A stretch of 64,000 bases of DNA from Sitta carolinensis (Eukaryota; Chordata; Aves; Passeriformes; Sittidae). The stretch is from positions 29,562,690 to 29,626,689 of the forward strand of contig CM063289.1 in the NCBI GenBank assembly GCA_032173965.1. The letters are read 5' to 3'. Positions 17,312 through 28,287 of this stretch are shown piece after piece (the stretch's first letter is position 1; the number at the start of each line of letters is the position of its first letter). The position numbers and the translations under genes were made by a program. Under the pieces are notes generated by a model, which was not told the DNA's origin, searched no databases, and worked only from the letters and a program-made list of their open reading frames with translations.

Positions 17312-17600
17312 AAAATAAAATAGAGAATAATATTCTAATGTGTTTATTCTATAGTAAAAATTAGTCCTAGAATAGTAGAATAATAATAATAATAATAATA
17401 ATATAGAAAAATAAAATAGAGAATAATATTCTAATGTGTTTATTCTAGAGCAAAAATTCATCCTAGAATAGTAGAATAATAATAATAATAGTAATAATAG
17501 TAATAATAATAATATAGAAAAACAAAATAGAGAATAATATTCTAATGTGTTTATTCTATAGCAAAAATTCGTCCAAGAATAATAATATAAATTAATTAGA
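17185..17600. repeat. (AAT)n microsatellite within about 110-bp higher-order units
   Basis: Four copies of a segment with TATTCTAATGTGTTTATTCT, AGCAAAAATTCGTCCTAGAA and TAGTAGAATAATAATAAT are separated by AAT runs of different length. Boundaries fall near 17195, 17325, 17430 and 17540. Both the trinucleotide and the larger unit vary. Confidence 0.92.
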
Positions 17601-17689
17601 ATGGTAGAATTCTAATAAAATTAAATTAAAAATTTAATGAAATTAAATTTAAAAAATTAAATTTTAAAAAAAATCCTTTAATCCTGTTA

Positions 17690-19470
17690 TGTCCCCCCCA
17701 AAAAAGCCTTTAATCCTGTTATATCACCCCAAAACAACTCCTTTAATCCTCTTATTTCCCCGAAAAAAATCCTGTTATTTCCCCCAAAAAACCCCATTCT
17801 TTCCCCAAAAAATTCCATTATTCCCCCCAAAAAAACCCATTATTCCCCCAAAAACCCCATTATTTCCCCAAAAACCCCATTATTTCCCAAAAATCCCATT
17901 TTAAAAAAAAAATCCCATTATTCCCCCAAAAAAACCCATTATTTCCCAAAAAAATCTCGTTATTCCTCCCAAAAAAATCCCGTTATCCCCTCAAAAAACC
18001 CCGTTATCCCCCCCAAAAAATCTCATTATTCCCCCCAAAAATATCCCGTTATCCCCCCAAAAAATCCCATTATTCCAAAAAAAACCCCCCATTATCCCCC
18101 CAAAACCCCCATTTCCCCCCAAAAAACCCCATTATTCTAAAAAAACCCCCCCCATTATCCCCCACAACCCCCATTATCCCAAACCCCCATTATCCCCCCA
18201 AACCCCCATTATCCCCCAAACCCCCCAATATTTCCCCACAACCCCCCCATTATCCCCCAACCCCCCATTACCCCCAAAACCCCCATTATCCCAAACCCCC
18301 ATTATCCCCAAACCCCCATTATCCCCCAAACCCCCATTACCCCCCCAAACCCCCCATTATCCCAACCCCCCCATTCTCCCCCAAACCCCCATTATCCCCA
18401 AACCCCCATTATTCCCAACCCCCCCATTATCCCCCCCCCCAAACCCCCATTATCCCCCAACCCCCCATTATCCCCAACCCCCCATTCTCCCCCAAACCCC
18501 ATTATCCCAAAACCCCCATTATCTCCCAAACCCCCATTATCCCAACCCCCCATTCATCCCCCAAACCCCCATTATCCCCCAACCCCCATTACCCCCCAAA
18601 CCCCATTTCCCAACCCCCCCATTATCCCCCAACCCCCATTTCCCCCAACCCCATTATTCCCAACCCCCATTACCCCCCAAAACCCCCATTATCCCCAACC
18701 CACCCCATTCCCCCCCCAAACCCCCATTATTCCCAACCCCCATTATCCCCCAAACCCCCATTACCCCCCCAAACCCCCATTATCCCCAACCCCCATTATC
18801 CCAAACCCCCATTTCCCCCTAACCCCCATTTCCCCAAACCCCCATTCCCCCCCCAAACCCCCATTATCCCCAAACCCCCATTATCCCCAAACCCCCATTA
18901 CCCCCCAAACCCCCATTCTCCCCCAACCCCCATTATCCCCAAACCCCCATTACCCCCAACCCCCCATTATCCCCAACCCCCATTTCCCCAACCCCCATTC
19001 TCCCCAATCCCCCATTCTACCCCAATCCCCCATTCCCCCACCCCCCATTATCCCCAACCCCCCATTTCCCCACAACCCCCATTATCCCAACCCCCATTCC
19101 CCCCAACCCCATTATCCCAACCCCCATTCCCCACACCCATTCTCCCCAATCCCCCATTCTCCCAATCCCCATTCCCCATCCCCAATCCCCATCCCCCATT
19201 CCCCCCACCCCCATTATCCCCCCAATCCCCACCCCCACCCCATCCCCCACCCATTCTCCCACCCCCCACCCCCCATCTCCCCATCCCTATCCCCCCCTTC
19301 CCCACACCCCATTCTCCCATCATTCCCCCACCTCCCCCATCTCCACCCCATCCCCTTCCCCCATCCATTCTCCCTTCTCCCCAATCCCCCATCCCATTTA
19401 CCCCCCATTCCCAACCCCCCCTATCCCCATTCCCCCCCATCTCCCACGCCCCCACTCCCCCGTTTCCCGG
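17690..19470. repeat. C-rich minisatellite, 1.8 kb, G-rich in the JAK1 transcript
   Basis: Units of about 13-18 bp of the form CCCCCATTATCCCCAAA, preceded by a more A-rich version (CCCCAAAAAATCCCATTATT) on the left. It ends about 10 bp from the donor of exon c6. The sense strand is a nearly uninterrupted series of G4-G5 runs separated by short spacers, able to form G-quadruplexes in DNA and intron RNA. Confidence 0.97.
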
Positions 19471-19481
19471 CGCTGACTCAC

Positions 19482-19811
19482 GCTGCCCTTGCGCCTCCAC
19501 TGGATGCCGTGTGTCCTGTCACCTCACCTCGTAGCGCTCGCCCGCGCCGCAGCTGGGCCGGCCCAGCTCGCTCTCGGCCGAGAAGAGCAGGAGCACGGCT
19601 CGAAAACCTCGGCGCCGTAGTGCTTGGTGAGGATCTCGAGGGTGGAGAGGTATTTCACCTTCAGTCGCGGGGCGAGACGCTGTTGCTGCAGATGGTTTTG
19701 TTGTTGAACTCCTTGAGGAAATGCTTGAAGACGTTGTTGATGCGGATCCTGGTCAGGAAATTCCTCTGCCTGATGGTTTTGTGGAGAGTCTCGGGGATGT
19801 AATGTTTGTAA
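19482..19811 (-). CDS. JAK1: JAK1 coding exon c6: FERM F2-F3, frame broken
   Basis: 330 bp, acceptor CCGCAG|T and donor GGCAGC|GTGAGT. Homologous to residues 217-330: [49 protein letters not shown], then TGA (19663-19661) where DLKVKYL is expected, consistent with one lost C. Further losses are visible near the FE-TS-VLLL segment and in the EVRVTG and TGIQW segments. The exon is 13 nt shorter than human, not a multiple of three. All losses fall in the GC-rich half. Either consensus error or a damaged allele; splice sites are intact. Confidence 0.9.
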
Positions 19812-20525
19812 CTGCGGGGGGGTTAAGGGTTATTTTGAATTAATTAATTAAATAATCTAATAACTGATTAAATTGTTAATTGTCCTTGAAAATAAACCTG
19901 TTGATTTGTTTGGGTATAGTGGGGTCGGTCAGTGATGGTTTCGTGGAGAGTCTCGGGGATGTAATGTTTTTAACTGCGGGGGGTTAAGGGTTATTTTGAA
20001 TTAATTAATAAATAATCTAATAACTGATTAAATTATTAATTGTTGTCCTTGAAAATAAACCTGTTGTTTGTTTGGGTATAGTGGGGTCAGTGATGGTTTG
20101 TGGAGAGTCTCGGGATGTAAGTTTGTAACTGCAGGGGGGGGTGCAAGGGGTTAATGCTTATTTTCAATTAAATTAAATAAAAAATAATTTCATAACTAAT
20201 TAAATTTTTAATTGTTGTCCTTGAAAATAAACCTGCTGATTTGTTTGGGTATAGTGGAGTCAGTGATGGTTTTGTGGAGAGTCTCAGGGATGTAATGTTT
20301 GTAACTGCAGGGGGGGATGCAAGGGGTTCATGGTTATTTTAAATTAAATAAATAAATTAGAAATAGATAATTTAATAAGTAATTAAATTGTTAATGTCCT
20401 TGAAAATAAACCTTTGATTTGTTTGGGTATAGTGGAGTCAGTGATGGTTTTGTGGAGAGTCTCAGGGATGTAATGTTTGTAACTGCAGGGGGGGGATGCA
20501 AGGGGTTCATGGTTATTTTCAATAA

Positions 20526-20561
<36 letters not shown>

Positions 20562-21313
20562 AAATAAATAATAAATAATTTCATACTAATTAATTGTTAC
20601 TGTCCTTGAAAATAAACCTGCTGATTTGTTTGGGTATAGTGGAGTCAGTGATGGTTTTGTGGAGAGTCTCGGGGATGTAATGTTTGTAACTGCGGGGGGG
20701 GTTAAGGGTTTTTGAATTAATTATTAATATCTAATAACTGATTAAATTGTTAATTGTCTTGAAATAACTGATTGTTTGGTTAAGTGGAGTCGTGATGGTT
20801 GTGAGAGTATGTTTGAATGGAGGGGGGGGTGCAAGGGTTAATGAGGATTTTCAATTAATTAATTAATAAAAATCGTATTGAAGAAATAATTTAATAACTG
20901 ATTAAATTATTATTGTTGTCCTTGAAAATAACTGATTGTTTGGGTATAGTGGGGTCAGTGATGGTTTTGTGGAGAGGTAATGTTTGTAACTGGAGGGGGG
21001 GATGCAAGGGGTTATGCTTATTTTCAATTAAATAAATAAATAAAATAATTTCATAACTAATTAAATTGTTAATTGCTGTCCTTGAAAATAAACCTGCTGA
21101 TTTGTTTGGGTATAGTGGAGTCAGTGATGGTTTCGTGGAGAGTCTCGGGGATGTAATGTTTGTAACTGCAGGGGGGGATGCAAGGGGTTAAGGGTTATTT
21201 TCAATTAATTAATTAAATAAAAAATCGTATTAAAGAAATAATTTAATAACTGATTAAATTATTAATTGTCCTTGAAAATAAACCTGCTGATTTGTTTGGG
21301 TGTGATGGAGTCA
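19771..21313 (-). repeat. About 145-207-bp tandem array carrying exon c6 acceptor and first 41 nt
   Basis: The 5' 41 nt of exon c6 plus its acceptor and intron flank recur eight more times. Exon-like parts are at 19933-19973, 20091-20128, 20264-20304, 20442-20482, 20649-20689, 20793-20817 (degraded), 20959-20989 (internal deletion) and 21125-21165. Five copies keep all 41 nt. Each unit also carries a G/C run next to the AG, an AT-rich stretch of AATTAATTAAATAA type and AAATAAACCTGCTGATTTGT. The array edge lies inside the exon at about 19771, so the duplication captured coding sequence. Confidence 0.95.
20523..20577. repeat. (AAAT)n microsatellite
   Basis: An AAAT/TAAA run inside the unit between the fourth and fifth extra exon-fragment copies. 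It explains why that unit (207 bp) is the longest. Confidence 0.9.
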
Positions 21314-21544
21314 GTGCTCATGGATTGTGAGATAAACAAGGATCATGTCTGCATTCCTTGGTGAGAAGAGATCACCTGATGGACTCTCCAGTGAGCAGTG
21401 GGGATGGAGAGGTGGGAACTGCTCTGTGCAATCTCTGCTCACTGCCCAGAAACTGAGAGACACAAAATCACCAATAAACTGGAGAGTTCTTCTCCTCTCC
21501 TCTGCCTGAACCCCTGTGTGTGTGCTGCTGTGTTCCTGTCTCCA

Positions 21545-22075
21545 TCACAGTAACAGTCACTCCTGAACAGTCATCACTCCTGACAGTCACTCTGAACAGT
21601 CAGTAATAATTCCTGAACAGTCAGTCCCTCCTGAACAGTCAGTCCCTCCCGAACAGTCAGCACTCCTGAACAGTCAGTAATAATTCTGAACGTCAGTCAT
21701 TCCTGAACAGTCAGTCATTCCTGAACAGTCAGTCATTCCTGAACAGTCAGTCATTCCTGAACAGTGAGTCCCTCCTGGACAGTCAGTAATAATTCCTGAA
21801 CAGTCAGTCACTCCTGAACAGTCAGTAATAATTCCTGAACAGTCAGTAATAATTCCTGAACAGTCAGTCCCTCCTGAACAGTGAGTGCCTCCTGGACAGT
21901 CAGTAATCATTCCTGAACAGTGTGAGTCCTTCCTGGTCAGTTCAGTAATCATTCCTGAACAGTGAGTGCCTCCTGGCCAGTCAGTAATCATTCCTGAACA
22001 GTGAGTGCCTCCTGAACAGTCAGTCATTCTGAACAGTCATTCCTGAACAGTGAGTGCCTCCTGGCCAGCCCCTCT
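21545..22075. repeat. Degenerate minisatellite CCTGAACAGTCAGT
   Basis: Units of about 14-20 bp, CCTGAACAGTCAGT plus CATT, CCCT or AATAATT. It occupies the c5-c6 intron right up to exon c5, ending about 20 bp from the donor. Confidence 0.94.
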
Positions 22076-22097
22076 CCGTGCTGCCAGCCCTGCTCAC

Positions 22098-22261
22098 CTG
22101 ATGTCCTTGGGCAGCTCGGGCAGTTTGACGTTTTTGCGGATGGCATCGTGGGAGATGGCCAGCACAGCCATGCCCAGGCACTCGTTCTCGATCTCGTGCA
22201 CCTCCTGCTCGCTCCGCGGCTCTCGGATGGGGGCCAGGCCCTTCACGAGGTCGTACTGGCC
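22098..22261 (-). CDS. JAK1: JAK1 coding exon c5: FERM F2
   Basis: 164 bp, acceptor TCTGTTTAG|GGC and donor ATCAG|GTGAGC. Encodes about residues 162-216: [54 protein letters not shown](S). Same length as human. Intact, although it lies between two tandem arrays. Confidence 0.96.
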
Positions 22262-22444
22262 CTAAACAGAACAGAAACAATGACATCATCCACTTGCTTG
22301 GGGCTTTTGAAAAGAAACCTTCTGATTTGGTTTAGTGTTTTGAATTGTAACACAAACAAGAATCAGGTTTCTATTTTTGGTGAAAAGATAGCGCTTGATG
22401 GACTCTGAAGTGGAGACAGAAAGGGAGTGAATTCCTTGTTTAAT

Positions 22445-22935
22445 TTCTAGTTACTGTCTAAAAAACTTATATATATGAGGTTAATAATAAATTAAGAGTT
22501 TTTTTCATCTTCTCTGCTTGAAGACCTGCTCTGTGTTACTGTGTATTATTTATATGAGGTTAATAATAAATTAAGAGTTTTTTTCATCTTCTCTGCTGAA
22601 GACCTGCTCTGTGTTACTGTGTATTAACTTATATATATGAGGTTAATAATAAATTAGAGAGTTTTTTTTCTTCTCTGTCTGAACACCTGCTCTGTGTGTT
22701 ACTGTGTATTAATTTATATATATGAGGTTAATAATAATAGTTTTTCTTCTCTGTTGAACACTGATGTTGTGTTACTGTGTATTAATTATATATATGAGGT
22801 TAATAATAAATTAGAGAGTTTTTTTCTTCTCTGCCTGAAGACCTGCTCTGTGTGTTACTATGTTTTAACTTATATACATATTAATAATAAATTAGTTTTT
22901 TTCTTCTTCTCTGCCTGAACACCTGATGTGTGTGT
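22445..22935. repeat. About 80-bp tandem repeat, 6 copies
   Basis: Units contain TTATATATATGAGGTTAATA, ATAAATTAAGAGTTTTTTTC and CTCTGTGTTACTGTGTATTA, starting near 22467, 22549, 22630, 22715, 22785 and 22870. The last copies are degenerate. Confidence 0.93.
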
Positions 22936-23278
22936 TGCTGTGTTTTCCTAACTATGTCACAGTAAAACTTGGTCATTCCTAGGGTTTGTCCCTAAACCAG
23001 GAATTCATCCCAGGATTCTTGGGTGGGGAGAAGCTGGGACCTCCTCCCCTTCTTTTATTTCTCAGCCTGTTGTCCTTGAAAATAAGATTTGTTTCTGTAA
23101 AGTGGAGTCAGTGTTCTCACGTAATTAAATAAATTAATTTATTAATTAATAAATTAAATCATTTGTAAAATAAAATTATTTCCATTGCTTTGTTAAAGAT
23201 ATGATGTGAGAGACTGTTCATGTGACCAGTGGAACTGGAGAGGTGGTAACTTCTAATAAACAGCTGAGATAAACAGCT

Positions 23279-23332
23279 GAGATAGATAAATAGATAAATA
23301 AATAGATAAATAAATAAATAGATAAATAGCTG
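23279..23332. repeat. (GATA/AAAT)n microsatellite
   Basis: Short GATAAATAGATAAATAAATA run in the c4-c5 intron. Confidence 0.9.
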
Positions 23333-23334
23333 AG

Positions 23335-24259
23335 GTTTCAATAAACTTTAGAGTTCTTTTCTTCTTCTCTGCCTCAACACCTGCTGTGTGTGTTGCTGTG
23401 TCCCCTCTGTGCATCACAGTGACATCAGCCCACCAAAAATTCACTTTTTAAAAAATTAACTACAGAAATCACCACCCCTGGCCCCTTTTAGCACCTGCAA
23501 TATTTATTTTCTGGTGCACAGAACCGACTTTGTGTCTCTGCTTTATCTCTGCCCTTCCCATCCAAAGCCTCCATGAATCTCATGGATTCATCCCTAAGCC
23601 AACTTTTGCATAAGACATTTCTGTGATTTTGCTTTAATATTTCCCTGGAATTCTCTCTCCTTGTGTTTTCCCAGCTAAACAAGGATTTGCTGGAACAGCT
23701 CCACCTTGTGTCTTTTGCTGAAGGGCAAACTCCCATTTCCAAGTGGGAAAATCCTGCAGGAATTCTGCTCAGAATCATCAGTAAATGAGATTTCTTCATT
23801 CCATTTGCTCTTTCATCACCCTGAATTTTCCCTTTTTTTTTTTTTTTTTTTTTTTGGTGAAACCTGACAGCTTCTGGTTTGAAAAACCCTTTGGAAGGCA
23901 CAAGAGGAGAGCAAAAAAAAACTGCAGTGAGCTTATCAATCCTTATCAGCACAGGGTTATCAGTAAATGTTTATCAATCTTTTAACACCACCCAGTAAAA
24001 AAACCTCATTAAAAGGACCCAGATTTCCCTCTCCAGCCTCATTTTTGTGGAAATATCCAAGAAAAAAGTGACTGACAGTGTTTATACAGAAAACATCTCT
24101 AAAAATAAATCCCTTTTTGGACTGGGAGATTTTCTTTAGCAGCAAACTCCCCTCCACCAAGAAAACCCTTTCCAGTATTAACGGCATTCGCGACGTGGAT
24201 TTTTTTTGAGCAGAATCCCTCCGTTTTTTTGGGAATGCAGCATCAGAGACAATTCCCAC
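23335..24259 (-). other. Rest of intron c4-c5, no other feature
   Basis: About 0.9 kb of unique sequence with a T homopolymer at 23833-23856. No array or transposon recognised. Confidence 0.65.
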
Positions 24260-24410
24260 CTGTGCAAAGATGTATTCCAGGGAATTGGCATCGAGGATGG
24301 GGGTGCCCTCTGGGGCCAGCTTCTTGTCATAGGCCTTGGCTTTCCTCGGGGAGTGTCTCCACACCAAGGGCTCGCTCTCGCTCGTCCCGTGCCAGTTGGT
24401 GAAATAGTAC
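24260..24410 (-). CDS. JAK1: JAK1 coding exon c4: FERM F1-F2
   Basis: 151 bp, acceptor TTGGCCAG|G and donor GCACAG|GTGGGA. Encodes about residues 110-161: [50 protein letters not shown]. One codon shorter than human in the basic linker; the YFTNWHGT and VWRHSP motifs are kept. Intact. Confidence 0.96.
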
Positions 24411-24639
24411 CTGGCCAAAACAAACAAACAGACAAAAAAAAAGAGTCAAACTTCACAAATGTTGTGGGGAAAAGCCCTCATTTTCATTTTTGAAAAGCAA
24501 AGCAGTTAAATGGAAAATTCTGCCTGGAGTTTTGGTGGTCTGATATTCCATCCGTGTTCCCGGCCTGAGGAACTGGGGGGAAATGATCAAGTTATTATGG
24601 ATTATTAGATAATTTTATCCTTTTTTGTGGGTAGAGAGA

Positions 24640-24885
24640 GGGAGTCTCTCTCCTAGGAGAGAATTTGGATGGTTCACCTGAAGAAGGGAAGGCTCCAGGG
24701 AGAGCTCAGAGCTCCAAAGCTCTCCAGGAGAGCTGGGCAGGGACCTGGGACAAAGTCTGGGGGGACAGCACCCAGGGAATGGCTGTGAGCTGGGAGAAGA
24801 TGGAGTGAGATGGGATTGGGCAGGAATTCCTGCCTGAGAAGGGCAGGGACAAAGCCAGGAGAGCATCGCAAAAAAAACCCACCAA
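24640..24885 (+). mobile_element. CR1 LINE fragment
   Basis: Plus-orientation CR1 3' region: GGCTCCAGGGAGAGCTCAGAG, CTCCAGGAGAGCTGGGCAGG and GATGGGATTGGGCAGGAATT, moderately diverged. Lies in the c3-c4 intron, antisense to JAK1. Confidence 0.7.
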
Positions 24886-25019
24886 ACTGGGGAAAATCTG
24901 GGAATGAGGAGAAGCAGAGCCAGGAAATGTTGGGAAATCACGGGGTTGAAGCAAGGAGTGTCCAGGAAAAAATGGAATCAATCCCTCAGAGTGAAAGCTT
25001 TCAGGACAATGGGCTCAGG

Positions 25020-25375
25020 GATTATTGCAGGGCTGGAGCCAGGCTGGGAGAGCTGGGGGGGCTCCCTGGGCAGGAGGAGGCTCCAGGGAGAGCTCCGAGC
25101 CCCTGGCAGGGCCTGCAGGGGCTCCAGGAGAGCTGGGCAGGGACTGGGGACAAGGCATGGGGGCACAGGGAATGGCTTTGGAATGGAAAAGGGGATTTAG
25201 ATGGGATTGGGGCAGGAATTCTTGGCTGGGCTGGAATTGCCAGAGCAACTGGGGCTGTTCCTGGATCCCTGGAGTGTCCCAGGCCAGGCTGGAACAGCAG
25301 AGGGGTCCCTGGGCCAGTGGGGTGGGATGGGATTTAAGGTCCCTCCCAATCCAAACCAGTCTGGGATTGACATTC
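25020..25375 (+). mobile_element. CR1 LINE 3' region
   Basis: A longer plus-orientation CR1 copy: GCTCCAGGGAGAGCTCCGAG, CTCCAGGAGAGCTGGGCAGG, GGGGCAGGAATTCTTGGCTG, then CTGGATCCCTGGAGTGTCCC and GATTTAAGGTCCCTCCCAAT near the 3' end. It is a separate insertion from the neighbour at 24640. Confidence 0.75.
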
Positions 25376-25804
25376 CTGAAGCCCCAAATCTGCAGTGGCC
25401 AAGGCCAGAGTGGCTCAGCCTCAGTGCAGAGGCAGGATCTGCAGCAAAATAAAATTAATTTTTTTTTTTTTAGTTCAGCTCTTCTAAGGCAGGAACTCCA
25501 ACCCAAAACTCTGACATGGAAACCCAAAAACTCTGACAAGAACCAGAAGACACTCAGGAACTCCTTGGGCTGAAGCGTGAAGAGCAGAGCAAAGCAAACC
25601 CTCCTGAACTCCAAAGGAAATGACTTTGCTTCCCTCTTCTCCTGCAGAAGAGGAGTCAGGATTAATAACTCCAATTCTTTTGTTATTTCCTGAAAAGAAT
25701 TACGGGCAAGGCTCTGTGTATTGTTTGTGACTGAGAGGAGAATTTGCTCCTTTTCCTAATTAACTGCTCTGATTAAGACAACCCCGAGGAGTGACAAAAA
25801 CAAC

Positions 25805-26175
25805 TGGAGCCCCATTGTTTGAGGGAAGAGGGAAAAGGAGAATCTTCTCCTTGGAAAGCTCCCAGTGTTTGAGGGAAGAGGGAAAAAAAGGAGAATCTTC
25901 TCCTTGGAAAGCTCCCAGTGTTTGAGGGAAGAGGGAAAAAAGGAGAATCTTCTCCTTGGAAAGCTCCCAGTGTTTGAGGGAAGAGGGAAAAAAGGAGAAT
26001 CTTCTCCTTGGAAAGCTCCCAGTGTTGAGGAAGAGGAAAAAGGAGAATCTTCTCCTTGGAAAGCTCCAGTGTTTGAGGGATGAGGGAAAAAAGGAGAATT
26101 TTCTCCTTGGAAAGCTCCCAGTGTTTGAGGGATGTGGGAAAAAAGGAGAATTTTCTCCTTGGAAAGCTCCATGGA
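25805..26175. repeat. About 52-bp minisatellite with a dyad, 7 copies
   Basis: The unit contains GTTTGAGGGAAGAGGGAAAA, AAGGAGAATCTTCTCCTTGG and AAAGCTCCCA. AAGGAGAA and TTCTCCTT form an 8-bp inverted repeat around two bases, so every copy can fold into a hairpin on either strand. The last copies carry AATTTTCTCC instead of AATCTTCTCC. Confidence 0.95.
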
Positions 26176-26319
26176 TTTGTGGGAGGGATTTTTGGTATTT
26201 CACTGTCACAACAGGAACAGGAGCACAAAATTCCCCATTCCCACGGGAGCTGGGAAGGGAATTGTGGCCCAGAGCTCCAGGAGAAGGACCCAGCCCTGCT
26301 CCAGAGCATCTTCCAGGAG

Positions 26320-26855
26320 CTGGGAAGGGAATTTGGGAATGCCTTGGGAAGGGGAATTTGGGAATGCCTTGGGAAGGGAATTTGGGAATGCCTTGGAAAG
26401 GGAATTTGGGAATGAGAATTTGGGAATCCCTTGGGAAGGGAATTTGGGAATCCTTTGGAATGGAATTTGGGAATCCTTTGGGAAGAGGAATATGGGAAGG
26501 GAATTTGGGAATGCCTTGGGAAGGGGAATTTGGGAATGCCTTGGAAGGGGAATTTGGGAATCCCTTGGAAGGGGAATTTGGGAATCCTTTGGGAATGGGA
26601 ATTTGGGAATCCTTTGGGAAGAGGAATATGGGAAGGGGAATTTGGGAATGCCTTGGGAAGGGGAATTTGGGAATGCCTTGGGAAGGGGAATTTGGGAAGG
26701 GGAATTTGGGAATCCTTGGGAAGGGGAATTTGGAATCCTTTGGAAGAGGAATTTGGGAATCCTTTGGGAAGAGGAATAGGGAAGGGGAATTTGGGAATGC
26801 CTTGGGAAGGGGAATTTGGGAAGGGGAATTTGGGAATGCCTTGGGAAGGGGGATT
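26320..26855. repeat. Minisatellite GGGAATTTGGGAATGCCTTG
   Basis: Units of about 20-28 bp built from GGGAATTTGGGAAT, then GCCTTGGGAAG or CCTTTGGGAAG. Lies in the c3-c4 intron, about 150 bp from the preceding array. Confidence 0.95.
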
Positions 26856-26869
26856 TAGATCCCAGCCTG

Positions 26870-28163
26870 GCCAGGGAGTGCTGGAAATGCTGCTGTTCTC
26901 ACCCAGCTCCAGCAGCTCCCTGTTCCCAGAGCTCCCAGGAAATTGTGTTATCCCAGAAAGGGCTGGAAGGGATCTGCAGGATCCCAAAACCCCTCCAGGA
27001 GGGAACTGGATCCCTTTCCCACCCCACACCCAGCTCTGGAAGAGTTAAAATTCTCCTCCTCTGTGAGCCAGCGACTCCAGGATCTTACAAAATCCTGGGG
27101 TTTCTCATGCTGGAGAATTGTTTTGTTTTTCAAAAAACCAGAATTTGAGTCAAGTGTGAAAACCACAGGGCACTCCCAGAATTTCTGTGCAAATCCCTTT
27201 AAAGCATCACCAGGAGGGCAGCAGCATCTGGCACTGATTTCTTTAGGGGAGGGGAGGAAAAGCTCACACAGAAAACAGAAAGTTCTCAGCAGTGGGGGCA
27301 AAGTCCAACCCCTAAAAACATTTCACCCCAGTCACAGCATTCATTTCAGAGAGATCATTAAAAAGGACAAGATTAACACCTATCAATGTAATCAAAAATA
27401 TCAATTATTGCATTTCTGAATTATCATCTACAGTTCATTCACTGCTCTATGAAAAAAACAAACCAGATAATTTTCCTTTTTGCCAGAGGAATTGTGCCTC
27501 TGGCAGAGCCCAGAACAAACCAAGTTCATTTAGGGATCAGTTTCCCAACCCAAAATCCAAAACAGAAATAAAGAAAATAAAAACACCACCAGGACATGAA
27601 TGGGAAAATGGGAATCGTTGGATTTTAGTGCTTAAGTCTTTCTGAAATGCATCTGAAATTATTTAAAATCCATGTTTTTAACCAAAAGTTTCTCAGCTTT
27701 TCCTTCGTGGAGTACAGGGACAAAAGAGATTTCCCTGCCCAACTTCAAATCCCAACTCACCAAAAAACACTAAAATAATAAATAATTTTTAAAAAAAAAA
27801 TTAAAAACAAGTAAGAAATCATGAGAACTTTATGGAAAGCAGGGGCTTTTCCACAGCTTCATTCTAAGAAAGGGTACAATAGAAAAAATACAGAAACTAA
27901 AGCTCAGCATAAATTACTATTTATTTTTACTAATAATGATTTATTAAATAATTAAATAATTAAATAATAAATTATAATTTAATTTGTTCATAATTATTTT
28001 CAGGAAATAACAAAAGGACTGGAGTCATTAATTATTTTAAATCCCCTTTCTGGGTTATGAACAGCCAAAAATGATTTTTAGGAGGGAGCTGTTCAGGCAA
28101 TTTTAAGGAAGGTCATCAATAATAAAAATAAATCTCCTTTTCCAGGTGTTTTTTTCCTCTTAC
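26870..28163 (-). other. Rest of intron c3-c4, no other feature
   Basis: About 1.3 kb of AT-rich unique sequence; an AT-only patch lies around 27900-27990. Nothing else recognised. Confidence 0.65.
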
Positions 28164-28287
28164 CTCATGCGATAATGGAGCCTGAAGGATGATTTTTCCT
28201 CCACTTTGAAGACTTGGTTTGGGGCATACCAAAGCTTTTTGTTCTCATCATACAGAGCAAAGAGGTTGTGGCACAGAGGGGACACAG
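28164..28287 (-). CDS. JAK1: JAK1 coding exon c3: FERM F1
   Basis: 124 bp, acceptor TTTTGTGGCAG|CT and donor ATGAG|GTAAGA. Encodes about residues 69-110: [40 protein letters not shown]. Length matches human exactly. Its incoming phase (T|CT) is what shows that exon c2 has lost one base. Confidence 0.97.

Noticed and set aside
17690..19470. Interstitial telomere or ciliate-like TTTGGGG repeat
   Set aside because: Vertebrate telomere repeats are TTAGGG; the unit here is variable and contains ATTATC, so it is a C-rich minisatellite.
25773..27029. 418-codon open frame, minus strand
   Set aside because: Crosses two minisatellites (52 bp and GGGAATTTGGG) and ordinary intron; no family resemblance.
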